64,000 nucleotides of DNA from Mycoplasmatota bacterium (GTDB taxonomy: Bacteria; Bacillota_I; Bacilli_A; Haloplasmatales; Haloplasmataceae). Each line of letters starts with the position of its first letter. Within the stretch, counting starts at the first letter, position 1. The translations under genes were made by a program, and so were the position numbers. The stretch lies in contig CP074573.1 in NCBI GenBank assembly GCA_018394295.1, forward strand, positions 124,001 through 188,000, given 5' to 3'. Positions 1 to 7,745 of the stretch are shown here, one piece after another. The notes below the pieces were generated by a model. That model ran no database searches. It was given only the letters and a program-made list of their open reading frames with translations, and was not told where the DNA came from.

Positions 1-1
1 G

Positions 2-619
2 TTAACAACATATGAAATTGATTATAAAGAGGCTAGTATGATCAAAGCTATGGTTAAAGTAGGGGCGTTCCCCCATTACAAAGAATTGAAGGATTTTGAC
101 TTCTCTTTCCAAGAAAATATAAACAAAGAACAAATATTAGATTTTGAGAGTCATAGATTCATCCATCAATGCGAGAACATCGTTTTTATGGGAACGAGTG
201 GTGTTGGTAAAACCCACTTATCTACATCAATAGGTATATCCGCTGCGAAGAAGCGTATATCAACATACTTTATAAAATGTAATAATTTGATAGCCCAGTT
301 AAAGAAAGCTAAGTTAGAAAATCGCTTAAACGATAGGCTCAAGCATTTTACCAAGTACAAATTATTGATTATTGACGAACTAGGTTATTTACCTATCGAC
401 AAAGAAGATTCTAAATTGTTCTTTCAGCTAATAGATAGACGATATGAAAAACGAAGTACGATAATTACAACCAACATTAACTTTTCTAATTGGGATGATA
501 TTTTTAAAGACCCTATAATAGCTAACGCCATTCTTGATCGAGTTCTTCATCATGCTCATGTAGTTAACATTACAGGTAAATCTTATCGACTTAAAAATTA
601 CTTTATCGAAGAAAATTAA
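2..619 (+). CDS. istB: IstB-like ATP-binding helper protein of IS21 (5' partial)
   Basis: This is the AAA+ helper ATPase of IS21 transposition, which promotes strand transfer and target choice together with the IstA transposase. The reading frame is open to the window edge, so the N-terminus is missing. Upstream of the first ATG (38) the frame already reads IstB-like sequence, so that ATG is internal. Walker A is GTSGVGKTH and Walker B is LLIIDELGYLP. About 205 residues are visible, compared with about 250 in full IstB proteins. The gene stops at the first of the terminal AAAAATGTACATT repeats, as expected for the last gene of IS21. Confidence 0.9.
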   Translation, partial: LTTYEIDYKEASMIKAMVKVGAFPHYKELKDFDFSFQENINKEQILDFESHRFIHQCENIVFMGTSGVGKTHLSTSIGISAAKKRISTYFIKCNNLIAQLKKAKLENRLNDRLKHFTKYKLLIIDELGYLPIDKEDSKLFFQLIDRRYEKRSTIITTNINFSNWDDIFKDPIIANAILDRVLHHAHVVNITGKSYRLKNYFIEEN

Positions 620-654
620 AAATGTACATTATTAAATGATCAAAAATGTACATT
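618..654 (+). repeat. IS21 terminal direct repeats
   Basis: AAAAATGTACATT occurs at 618-630 and again at 642-654, with a 24-bp period. The first copy overlaps the istB stop codon. These are the likely transposase-binding repeats of the IS21 right end. Confidence 0.75.
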
Positions 655-678
655 CTTATCTTGACATTTATAAAGCAG

Positions 679-816
679 TTAATAATAGATGAAAATCATA
701 TTAACATAATTAATAATTTAAAAGATAGTATGAAGGGGAATTATATAGAATCATATAATAAAACAAGTGAGTATTATTCTCCTGAATGGATAAAAAAATT
801 AAGAAAGAAAAAATAA
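679..816 (+). pseudogene. 3' fragment of a gene cut by IS21 (possible immunity gene)
   Basis: An open frame without a start codon begins at the IS21 end and encodes about 45 residues, including YNKTSEYYSPEWIKKL, before a TAA. A terminator follows directly. It looks like the C-terminal end of a gene interrupted or deleted by the insertion. The family is not recognised. Its place at the head of a series of toxin/immunity remnants makes an immunity-type gene plausible, but this is inference. Confidence 0.4.
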
Positions 817-830
817 TAATTTGAAATTAA

Positions 831-856
831 ACTTCAAAATGATTTGAAGTCTTTTT
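831..856 (+). terminator. Rho-independent terminator
   Basis: The stem ACTTCAAA / TTTGAAGT has a 4-nt loop (ATGA) and is followed by CTTTTT. It ends the truncated gene at 679-816. Confidence 0.6.
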
Positions 857-910
857 ATTTAAACAAACCAAGAGATTGATTCTCTTTCATTTTATTTTTA
901 ACAAATATTA

Positions 911-1052
911 TATATTAACTGAAATTAAGGTTTTAAGTATATCAAACCAATATAATGACAGTATATAAAGTTTTTTAAACTCTAAATCATATCAAGTAGA
1001 TAATAATCATGATTATTTTCTATCAAAAGAACAATAAGAAGTACTATTAAAG
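911..1052 (+). repeat. Toxin-cassette direct repeat B, copy 1
   Basis: This stretch closely matches 4458-4605. Both copies contain AACTGAAATTAA, GACAGTATATAAAG, AATCATATCAAGT, AATAATCATGATTATT and end with AATAAGAAGTACTATTAAAG. Read in frame, copy 2 leads into a toxin fragment, so the repeat appears to be decayed coding sequence for the conserved region in front of exchangeable toxin domains. Both copies carry stops. Confidence 0.7.
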
Positions 1053-1298
1053 CTTTAAGTATTTAAACAATAATGTATGATTCTTGAAAAATATTAGTCA
1101 AACCCTTTATAAATTTAATGCGAGGTATTAGGTTCATAAAAAACAAAATAAAATTATGAAAAAGGTTATATATGTAAGGTATAGCAGATTAAATCTTAGC
1201 GTGATATAATACATGATAGAAACAACTATTGCCCCTATAAAGAATCTTAAAATATAAACTAATGTATTTTATGATATATAACAAAATCTGTCAAGGAA

Positions 1299-1561
1299 AT
1301 GAACTTTATACTTGATAAACAGTTCTTTGCCTCTGGTCCAATATCTACAGATAATGATGCTAATAAAGCTTAAAAAAGATAGGTCAAAATGGATTGGATG
1401 CTTTTAAAAAAGCTGTGATTAAGGGATTAAGTAATATTCCAAATGGATATATATATGAATTAAAATTGTTTAATAAACAATATGCTAATTATAGATTTTA
1501 TAGAAATGTAAATGAATATGGTGACATTATATTTGATTACTTTGGTAAAGAATTACATTAA
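1299..1561 (+). pseudogene. Polymorphic-toxin C-terminal fragment A
   Basis: A coding frame runs from ATG 1299 (MNFILDKQFFASGP...) and breaks at 1370-1371. One extra T there would join it to the frame GQNGLDAFKKAV... that ends with TAA at 1559-1561. The conserved-looking end, including FDYFGKELH, is followed 12 nt later by a small well-positioned gene (1574). This is the arrangement of a toxin tip plus its immunity gene. There is no ribosome site or full-length toxin upstream. The toxin family is not recognised. Confidence 0.45.
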
Positions 1562-1573
1562 GGAGTAAATTAC

Positions 1574-1885
1574 ATGGAACTTGATGAATTGATAATAAAA
1601 CATAATATTAAAAAAAGGTCATTTAAATGTTATGAAGAGTACATGAAAAATTATAAACTGGAAGATCCTAATGATTATGAAGACCTTTTTCTGTCAAAAA
1701 ATATTAATGAAGTAGAGTTAAGGATTCACAGTATTGCTTATGTTATAAATTGTTATTTTGATAAAGATATTAGATATTTAGCTTCAACAATAAGATTGAT
1801 ATATGATGATATAGAATTCGCTGAATATAAAGTTTTTTTTAACTTACATGGGGAAATAGAAGATGATTATTTAATAGAGATATAA
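1574..1885 (+). CDS. Putative immunity protein A (hypothetical, 103 aa)
   Basis: This is an acidic 103-residue protein with no signal peptide or membrane segment. It starts at ATG 1574 behind an AAGGAG site that overlaps the end of toxin fragment A. I do not recognise the family. The size, acidity and position directly behind a toxin C-terminal fragment are typical of cognate immunity proteins, which neutralise the toxin in the cytoplasm. The function is inferred from context only. Confidence 0.55.
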   Translation: MELDELIIKHNIKKRSFKCYEEYMKNYKLEDPNDYEDLFLSKNINEVELRIHSIAYVINCYFDKDIRYLASTIRLIYDDIEFAEYKVFFNLHGEIEDDYLIEI

Positions 1886-1986
1886 AATTATAACTATATA
1901 GAAATATTAAATATATCTTATATTATCGAAATAAAATTAAGGGAAAACTATGGATTATATGAGAAAATTAGTTATAATTTAAACTT

Positions 1987-2376
1987 TATTCTGAGGGGTG
2001 CAGTAATGCAATACCCGCAAGTGGTAAGTTTGCAAGGGTAATGCCAGCCGAATATGCAGATGACTTATTAAAAGGAACAGGCAAACTATCAGGAGGTCCT
2101 GAGGCATTCATTACAGCTGCAGATGATTTAGCGGGTATAAACACTATAGAAGGTGCTGCTAAAAGACTGACATTATTGGAGCCTTCTGGAGCATTAAGGT
2201 TAGATGGAAATGCAATAGTAGAGTTCCGATTAAAAAGCGTTAAAGGTATACGTTCACCATATAATAGAACATACCCAGGATTTATAAATGGTGGATTAAC
2301 TGGTGGTGGAGCACGAGAGTGGATTGTAGATAGTGGCGTGCAAATATATGATGTTACGGTAAGATATTTAAGGTAG
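1987..2376 (+). pseudogene. Polymorphic-toxin C-terminal fragment B
   Basis: An open frame without its own start or ribosome site runs from about 1987 (SNAIPASGKFARVMP) to TAG 2376. It includes KLSGGPEAFITAADDL and ends GGAREWIVDSG...VRYLR. The ATG at 2041 is internal to this conserved sequence. The style matches C-terminal toxin domains of large secreted polymorphic toxins. Without the N-terminal delivery part it is an orphan tip, useful only as recombination donor material or as a relic. A zinc-binding small gene follows 8 nt later. Confidence 0.55.
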
Positions 2377-2384
2377 GTGTACTT

Positions 2385-2630
2385 ATGGTTTGTAAATGTG
2401 ATAATAATGATATAATTTCAAATGGAAAAGAAATTTTAGAATACAAAACTAATTTAAGTAAATTAGAAGTGAATTCATATAAATGGAGAATACTCTTTAG
2501 ATGCCTAACATGTGGTACTTTTTGGGAACAACAACACTATGGCGGTACATATGATGAAGCACCGCATTTAGTTAAAGTATCACAAGAGTATGTAAATGAA
2601 AATTGGGGTAACAAGTATTTTAATAATTAG
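2385..2630 (+). CDS. Putative zinc-binding immunity protein B (81 aa)
   Basis: This 81-residue protein starts at ATG 2385, just after toxin fragment B. Cysteines occur as CKC near the N-terminus and in CLTCGTFWEQ (a CxxC knuckle). The W..LFRC..CGTFWE pattern resembles Imm27-type immunity proteins, but that assignment comes from memory and is tentative. The partner would be the toxin domain encoded at 1987-2376. Repeat A begins about 40 nt downstream. Confidence 0.55.
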   Translation: MVCKCDNNDIISNGKEILEYKTNLSKLEVNSYKWRILFRCLTCGTFWEQQHYGGTYDEAPHLVKVSQEYVNENWGNKYFNN

Positions 2631-2669
2631 TTATGTAATTGCGCATTTGAAGAACTCAAGAGATTTCCC

Positions 2670-2724
2670 GTCTCTTGTGTTTTGTTTTTAACTGATATAT
2701 TTTATTAAAACCAAGCAGACACAA
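2670..2724 (+). repeat. Toxin-cassette direct repeat A, copy 1
   Basis: The core is GTCTCTTGTGTTTT, TTTTTAACTGATATA and AACCAAGCAGACACAA. It recurs at 3649-3715 and 4338-4393, each time between an immunity-type gene and the next toxin fragment. This looks like the shared sequence that bounds exchangeable cassettes. Confidence 0.7.
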
Positions 2725-2727
2725 AAG

Positions 2728-2814
2728 GTAAATGACATATTTGATGATATGTGTTTACCAGTTGAAAAAGAATATCCTGTTAATATTGAAATACAGAAAG
2801 TAATAGGCTTATAA
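2728..2814 (+). pseudogene. Polymorphic-toxin C-terminal fragment C (very short)
   Basis: An open frame directly joined to repeat A encodes VNDIFDDMCLPVEKEYPVNI... and ends with TAA 2812-2814. Only about 28 residues remain. By position it is the toxin end preceding the gene at 2854. The family cannot be named. Confidence 0.35.
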
Positions 2815-2853
2815 TTTTTCATACTTTAAGTTAAATAGTAATAGGAGAGAAAC

Positions 2854-3582
2854 ATGGAAGAATTAGGATTATTATATGAAATAAATGGTTATATTAATAA
2901 TAAATATTCTTATGCGGATATAAAAAAAATAGTCGAAAGTCTAAATATTACTGAAGGTAAAATAAGATTATATAATCTAAATATTGAAAGTGATTATGAA
3001 GATATTATAAACTACAATGAGGAATTCTTAATGCTTGATTATGAAAATATTAGCATAATAAACATTGAAGTTTACTTAGTTCATGATATATATTTTAGAT
3101 GTATTTGTTATAATAGAAGTTTAGATTGTAGAATCCTTGTTACATACTGTGAAGATAAATCATATTCCATTAGTTTATTATTTAATTATTCAAATTTTAT
3201 TGAAATTGGTATAGACACCAATGAAATTAATAAAAGAAAAGAATATATAAATAAAGTTGAAAATTTTTTTTATTCGAGTAATTTATTTCTATATGGTTTT
3301 AGTGGTGTTGAAACGTATCCAGTTTATATTGAAAAAAACTGTGAATTTCATGTTTTCCCTTTAACAAATTGTTATTTTAGTAAACTTATTATTGATACTG
3401 AAATAATGGATATAATAAAAGATATCGATAAAAATTTAATAAATAATGTATATGCCAAAAACATTATTATCGGTCATCATTTTAATGTAAATAACTTATT
3501 ACCGAATGAAGACAAAAAGAAAAGTTTTATTAAAGCATTGAAAATTATAGAGGATAAAACAAAAACATATTTATATAATTAA
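2854..3582 (+). CDS. Putative immunity protein C (hypothetical, 242 aa)
   Basis: This is a soluble 242-residue protein, rich in Ile, Asn and Tyr, with no transmembrane segment. ATG 2854 follows an AGGAGAGAA ribosome site. It lies between two copies of cassette repeat A and behind a short toxin-end fragment. I do not recognise the fold. The role as an immunity protein is inferred from context. It is longer than the neighbouring immunity genes, so another function cannot be excluded. Confidence 0.45.
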   Translation: MEELGLLYEINGYINNKYSYADIKKIVESLNITEGKIRLYNLNIESDYEDIINYNEEFLMLDYENISIINIEVYLVHDIYFRCICYNRSLDCRILVTYCEDKSYSISLLFNYSNFIEIGIDTNEINKRKEYINKVENFFYSSNLFLYGFSGVETYPVYIEKNCEFHVFPLTNCYFSKLIIDTEIMDIIKDIDKNLINNVYAKNIIIGHHFNVNNLLPNEDKKKSFIKALKIIEDKTKTYLYN

Positions 3583-3589
3583 ATGGTGG

Positions 3590-3722
3590 GTAGTCATAAC
3601 ATTTCGTTATGGCTGCTATTTTTATTCAAGTAAACAAACAGAGATCGAGTCTCTTGTGTTTTATTTTTAACTGATATAATTTGTTATCAATATGTTAAAA
3701 ATCAAGCAGACACAAGAGATTT
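3590..3722 (+). repeat. Toxin-cassette direct repeat A, copy 2 (with terminator)
   Basis: This is an extended copy of the boundary repeat: terminator hairpin, AAACAAACAGA, GAGTCTCTTGTGTTTT, TTTTTAACTGATATA and AAGCAGACACAAGAG. Copy 3 (4275-4400) has the same order of blocks. Confidence 0.65.
3591..3623 (+). terminator. Terminator of cassette C
   Basis: The stem AGTCATAAC / GTTATGGCT is followed by a T-rich tract. The same hairpin recurs at 4282-4314 after cassette D, so the terminator is part of the repeated cassette boundary. Confidence 0.6.
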
Positions 3723-3759
3723 TATTTTAAATAAAATTATTAACATGATATACTAGCAA

Positions 3760-3929
3760 GTAGAAAATAAATTTGGTCCTAACGCTTTAGTAGATGAAGT
3801 TACATTAGCTAATACTCTAGCACATGAACTAATCCATGCGAGAAGTTTTCAAAGAGATGATTAGTTCCAGAATCAACAGCATATGCAGCTGAAGATGCTC
3901 TGGTATATTATATTAGAGGAATGAGGTAA
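3760..3929 (+). pseudogene. Toxin fragment D with HExxH metallopeptidase-like motif
   Basis: The frame from 3760 reads NKFGPNALVDEVTLANTLAH then ELIHARSFQRDD and stops at TAG. One extra T near 3864 would continue it as LVPESTAYAAEDALVYYIRGMR to TAA 3927-3929. HELIH is a zinc-metallopeptidase signature, and the downstream glutamate in the ESTAYAAED stretch could be the third ligand. Orphan metallopeptidase-type toxin tips are known in polymorphic toxins. The small gene at 3934 is the expected immunity partner. Confidence 0.5.
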
Positions 3930-3933
3930 TAAA

Positions 3934-4272
3934 ATGTTTATACCATATAATTCAATTCACGAGATTGAAGTACAAAATCTTATAGAAATAATTAATGAAA
4001 ATAATATTATTTTTCCATATCAATGTCCTAATTGTAAAGAAATAGATACGCATATATATTTTCACAAAAATAATAATAGTGAAATTGGTGGAATATGGAT
4101 TTGGTGTGGTTCATGTAAACATTATTTACACGGAAGTATAATTCCTCCTACTTGGTGGAAAAATTACTCATTAATTACTACCGAGGACTTGTATGCTGAA
4201 CCATATAAACTAGATAGTGTTAAAAACGAATTGGATAAACATTTTAATGAATTATATAAAATGAATTTTTAA
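3934..4272 (+). CDS. Putative zinc-binding immunity protein D (112 aa)
   Basis: This 112-residue protein has two CxxC knuckles, CPNC (near residue 29) and CGSC (near residue 58), that suggest a zinc ribbon. It starts 4 nt after the HELIH toxin fragment, the tight spacing expected of a toxin/immunity pair. The hairpin 4282-4304 ends the unit. The family is not recognised, and the immunity function is inferred. Confidence 0.5.
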   Translation: MFIPYNSIHEIEVQNLIEIINENNIIFPYQCPNCKEIDTHIYFHKNNNSEIGGIWIWCGSCKHYLHGSIIPPTWWKNYSLITTEDLYAEPYKLDSVKNELDKHFNELYKMNF

Positions 4273-4274
4273 GC

Positions 4275-4400
4275 TTAAGGTAGTCATAACAATATGTTAT
4301 GGCTTCTTTTTTATTTAAGCAAACAAACAGATATTGAGTCTATTGTGTTTTGTTTCTTAACTAATATATTTTATTAAAACCAAGCAGACACAAGAGAATT
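4275..4400 (+). repeat. Toxin-cassette direct repeat A, copy 3 (with terminator)
   Basis: The blocks follow the same order as at 3590-3722: AGTCATAAC / GTTATGGCT hairpin, AAACAAACAGA, GAGTCTATTGTGTTTTG and AACCAAGCAGACACAAGAG. It separates cassette D from repeat B copy 2. Confidence 0.65.
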
Positions 4401-4457
4401 GAGTTTAAATATAAAAAATTTAACTTATTTTATTTTTCAAAAAAATCAATTTTATTA

Positions 4458-4605
4458 TATACTAACTGAAATTAAAGTTTTAAGTTTATCAAATTAATAT
4501 AAAGACAGTATATAAAGTATTTTAAATTGTAAATCATATCAAGTTAATTAAGATAATAATCATGATTATTTACTATCAAAACAACAATAAGAAGTACTAT
4601 TAAAG
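4458..4605 (+). repeat. Toxin-cassette direct repeat B, copy 2
   Basis: This is the second copy of the element at 911-1052. Its 3' end, read in the frame of the following toxin fragment, gives TIRSTIK and joins directly to VNGWVGDAIDVV. The repeat is therefore the conserved carrier sequence to which different toxin tips can be attached by recombination. Confidence 0.7.
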
Positions 4606-4898
4606 TAAATGGATGGGTAGGTGATGCTATTGATGTAGTTAAAATGCTTGATGGAATGCTGACATCTCTTGATAATACAAGGTTGTTATCAGCAAAATAT
4701 GCAGGAATAAATGTTAATGCAAGAGTTCATAATTTTAATGATGCTTTACCACTTGATTTGGTTGATAGATTTACAACAAAAGGAGGTATTCCAACCACAT
4801 GGGGAGATGCAGTAAATTTAAAAATCGGTAATCAAAATTCTCTTTATAGAAATACATATCCAAGTGGATCTTGGATAACAGGATGGAATGGATGGTGA
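4566..4898 (+). pseudogene. Polymorphic-toxin C-terminal fragment E
   Basis: An open frame from the end of repeat B to TGA 4896-4898 reads TTIRSTIKVNGWVGDAIDVV, then MLDGMLTSLDNTRLLSAKYA, and ends with RNTYPSGSWITGW. The ATG at 4644 is internal. The segment LPLDLVDRFTTKGGIPTTWG is the kind of compact C-terminal domain found at the ends of RHS, CdiA or LXG toxins. No delivery domain or start signal is present. The SUKH-type gene overlaps its end. Confidence 0.5.
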
Positions 4899-5260
4899 TT
4901 TATTTGAATAATAAATTTTGTATTAAAAAAGAAGATTTACCTAATGGATTTGAATATCCACAATCTTATTATAGAATCATTAATCTTAATTTAGTTGATT
5001 TTGATGTGTGGTATTTATTGTGGGATGAAAGATTAATAAATAGATACAATGGCTTAAAGACAAGATATCCTAATCGGAGTCTAATACCTTTTGCAAAAAG
5101 AGATGATAATGATGACATTGCATGTTTTGAATTAGGAAAAGGTGAAGGTGTCTTTATTATTCATGATTTTGCTTCTCCAGGTTATGAAGAAAGACAAATT
5201 TTTGAGGATATCTTTGAGTGGTTAAAATATACGATTGTTGAGATGAAAAACTTTGATTAA
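4892..5260 (+). CDS. SMI1/KNR4 (SUKH)-like immunity protein E
   Basis: This protein of about 122 residues ends with a pattern typical of SUKH proteins: LIPFAKRDDNDDIACFELG, VFIIHDFASPGYEER and a closing FEDIFEWLKYTI. SUKH proteins are a common immunity superfamily for polymorphic nuclease toxins. The reading frame opens upstream at 4871, but ATG 4892 gives the usual N-terminus and overlaps the toxin fragment stop by a few bases. This is the most confidently named immunity gene of the array. Confidence 0.65.
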   Translation: MVIYLNNKFCIKKEDLPNGFEYPQSYYRIINLNLVDFDVWYLLWDERLINRYNGLKTRYPNRSLIPFAKRDDNDDIACFELGKGEGVFIIHDFASPGYEERQIFEDIFEWLKYTIVEMKNFD

Positions 5261-5334
5261 GTAAATTAATTATAGAGCCATAAATAATTTAGCTAGGCTA
5301 TGTGTTTTAATATTCATATATTTTTACCAAATAT

Positions 5335-5363
5335 TTGAAATACTTGGGGCTTTCCTATATAAT
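5335..5363 (+). promoter_or_regulatory. Promoter of the M55 peptidase gene
   Basis: A -35 TTGAAA (5335-5340) and a -10 TATAAT (5358-5363) are separated by 17 nt, about 60 nt ahead of the gene at 5425. Confidence 0.6.
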
Positions 5364-5424
5364 AAAAGAAGATAGAAGTTTAAAATACTATATAAAATTT
5401 CATGATTGAAAGGGGGGGGATTTA

Positions 5425-6267
5425 ATGAAGAAACAATTAATTATTTTCACAGATATGGAAGGAGCATCAGGTATTTTTGATGAAAATTCTAAAACCATGA
5501 TTCACGGAACTGAAGAATGGAGAAATGTAGGAAGAGAATATATGACAACTGATGTTTTAGCGGTGTGTGAGGCAGCTAATGAATTTGGTATTGATGAAAT
5601 ATTAATTTATGATGGACATTTTGCTGGAGATCCAGAACATAATATCATAATAGAGAAATTGCCCTCAAATGTGAAATTCTTTGATACACCAGATAGGTGC
5701 TTTGACTGGAGAAGAATTCGAGGACAAGCAGAATGGGAACCATATGGAATTATTACCGTTGGTCAACATGCAAGGTATGGTGAAGAAAATGCTTATTTTC
5801 CTCATACCATACAAAGTCCACCAATAAAAGAGTTAACTATAAATGGCATACATATTGCTGAAATTGGGACTGCAGTACTTAATTTTCAAGGTGTAAGATA
5901 TATAGCTAATGTAGGTTGTCAAGCATCGATGAAAGAAGCAAGAGAATTAAGTGATACGGTTGCTACTATTCCAATAAAAGATAAAGCAAAAGGTTGGGAA
6001 CCAGGAATTAAAGAAACATTTCCTATTATAAAAAATGGTGTTTTAGAAGCACTAAGAAATAGTGAAAATATAAAAGTTGTTAATATTAAAGAACCTTATG
6101 AGTTTTCAATGACATTAACTGAAGAGTTTAGATATAATATTCCTGATAGTATTAGTTGGAAAGGAAGTTTTGATAAAAGTAAATCCATCTGGGAAGCACC
6201 AAGCGTAGAGATAGGATTAGAGATATTTCATTATGTTAGAGAATATATTATAAAAGATAATTCATAG
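5425..6267 (+). CDS. M55-family D-aminopeptidase (DppA-like)
   Basis: This is a zinc-dependent peptidase of the DppA family, which releases D-amino acids from D-Ala peptides, probably of cell-wall origin. Its 280 residues match the usual length of about 275. Metal ligands visible from family knowledge are D and E in TDMEGASG (residues 9-16), H in YDGHFAGD, H in VGQHARYG and E in HIAEIGTAV. The start ATG 5425 follows a run of eight G. It has its own promoter and is not linked to a dpp transporter here, although an opp operon lies 32 kb away. Cytoplasmic. Confidence 0.88.
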   Translation: MKKQLIIFTDMEGASGIFDENSKTMIHGTEEWRNVGREYMTTDVLAVCEAANEFGIDEILIYDGHFAGDPEHNIIIEKLPSNVKFFDTPDRCFDWRRIRGQAEWEPYGIITVGQHARYGEENAYFPHTIQSPPIKELTINGIHIAEIGTAVLNFQGVRYIANVGCQASMKEARELSDTVATIPIKDKAKGWEPGIKETFPIIKNGVLEALRNSENIKVVNIKEPYEFSMTLTEEFRYNIPDSISWKGSFDKSKSIWEAPSVEIGLEIFHYVREYIIKDNS

Positions 6268-6356
6268 TATTTTACAGTAGATAAATTGATATCATATGAA
6301 GAACTTTTTGAAGTTAAAAATATATTAATAAAATTAAGAAATTAACGGGGGAGAAT

Positions 6357-7619
6357 ATGAGATTAATATTATTATTATCAAATTTAAGGTTAACAAAGTT
6401 TTTATTAGGTAATCAAAATAAACTGAAAACACATTTTGTGTATTTTCAGTTTCACTTTATCAGTTTTTTTCTATTGATTAGTCTATTTAATCTGGAATAT
6501 AATCATTTATTTATCATTTTTATTATTTTTCTTGTTGGAGAAATCTTTTTAATTTTTAATTGCTTAAAAAATAAAAACAATCCAAATAAGTATTTATTAA
6601 ATGCTAATTTCTTTTTATATGGAATTAGAATATCACTTATATATTTATCATTAGTATTTAATAATGGTAATTATATGATACTATTGTATATTTTATTAAT
6701 TAGTATTAGTATCTATTTCTTTTTAAATGTAATTAGAAAATTACATAAATCTTTATCATTAGTATTTAATAATACAAGTAAATATATGATACTATTGTAT
6801 ATTTTATTAATTAGTATTGGTATCTATTTCTTTTTATATGTAAATAGAATACCACTTATATTTTTATCATTAGTATTTAATAATGAAAGTAATTATGTGA
6901 TACTATTGTATATTTTATTAATTAGTATTAGTATCTATAAACCATTATTTAAAATTAATCTATTGACTAAAGAATTGAAATATAATAATTTTATAGGATT
7001 ATATATCATCGTATTTATAACATTAATTTTTAATCAAATTTTATCTTTTCAAAACTACTTATTACTTTTAATAACCTTTTTAGTAACTATTTTTGCTAGT
7101 ACTTACACCTTTGGTTTTAAAAGGTTGGTAAATAAGCCTAAATCTAAACTTTATAAGAAGGATTTAGAAGAAAGGAAATTATTTATTGATACAATAGAAT
7201 ATAATAACGATTTTATGGGAATTAAAGTTGATAAGGATTTCAAATTAATAACCTGTTATAATATGAGAAAAATTATAAAAAATATTTTATTTTATATGTT
7301 TTTATTTATTCTAACAGGATTAATTATTAATCGTACCTTTCTTTATTTTAATGGTGAGATATCTAATAAACTTGTTTTTCATATTATTAACATGATATTG
7401 CTTATGTTGTTTTTGGCATTAATAATCAGAATTTTTGTAGACAAAGATCAGTTTAAATATCAAATGTTAGAATCTCAAGATCATTTATATTTAATTATCA
7501 ATAAGAATTTGAATCATGTTGATATTAAAAAGAAAAAAAACAATATATGTATTTCAGGATTAGATCTGTATAAAGTAAAGGTTAACGATAAAAAATATCA
7601 TTTTCTTGTAAATTCTTAG
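6357..7619 (+). CDS. Polytopic membrane protein with internal tandem repeats (unknown function)
   Basis: This is a 420-residue protein with about ten hydrophobic segments. The central part (residues about 97-200) contains three copies of a 36-37-residue unit. Each unit carries SLVFNN and a variant of YMILLYILLISISIY and forms a membrane hairpin or single pass. The C-terminal portion (residues 260-420) has a soluble loop and two more hydrophobic helices, followed by a basic tail. ATG 6357 is behind GGGGGAGAAT. A terminator follows at 7645. No family is recognised. Confidence 0.6.
   Translation: MRLILLLSNLRLTKFLLGNQNKLKTHFVYFQFHFISFFLLISLFNLEYNHLFIIFIIFLVGEIFLIFNCLKNKNNPNKYLLNANFFLYGIRISLIYLSLVFNNGNYMILLYILLISISIYFFLNVIRKLHKSLSLVFNNTSKYMILLYILLISIGIYFFLYVNRIPLIFLSLVFNNESNYVILLYILLISISIYKPLFKINLLTKELKYNNFIGLYIIVFITLIFNQILSFQNYLLLLITFLVTIFASTYTFGFKRLVNKPKSKLYKKDLEERKLFIDTIEYNNDFMGIKVDKDFKLITCYNMRKIIKNILFYMFLFILTGLIINRTFLYFNGEISNKLVFHIINMILLMLFLALIIRIFVDKDQFKYQMLESQDHLYLIINKNLNHVDIKKKKNNICISGLDLYKVKVNDKKYHFLVNS
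6645..6940 (+). repeat. Three tandem in-gene repeats (108-111 bp period)
   Basis: Units begin at 6645, 6753 and 6864, each with TTATCATTAGTATTTAATAA followed by GATACTATTGTATATTTTAT and TAATTAGTATT. The spacings of 108 and 111 bp are multiples of three, so the frame is kept. The near-identity at DNA level indicates recent duplication. Confidence 0.85.
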
Positions 7620-7644
7620 GATGAATGATAAACTAGTTTATTTT

Positions 7645-7671
7645 ACCACAACAATTTGTTGTGGTTTTTTT
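7645..7671 (+). terminator. Rho-independent terminator
   Basis: CCACAACAA / TTGTTGTGG forms a perfect 9-bp stem with almost no loop, followed by seven T. It ends the membrane-protein gene. Confidence 0.85.
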
Positions 7672-7745
7672 AATGTTAACTATCTTAAATGAGTGTGTCG
7701 ATACATATATAATAATGTAGGATGTTTTATAAAGGGGAAGGTTGG

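Larger units (their letters stand above)
1..666 (+). mobile_element. IS21-family insertion sequence, right part only
   Basis: The window opens inside an IS21-type element. It contains the distal istB gene followed by a terminal region with two direct copies of AAAAATGTACATT (618-630 and 642-654), 24 bp apart, and an end reading CTTATCTTGACA (655-666). Multiple short repeats next to the terminus are typical of IS21 transposase-binding ends. No matching left end is present, so the element extends beyond position 1. The truncated ORF immediately after 666 suggests that the element inserted into a gene. Confidence 0.75.
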
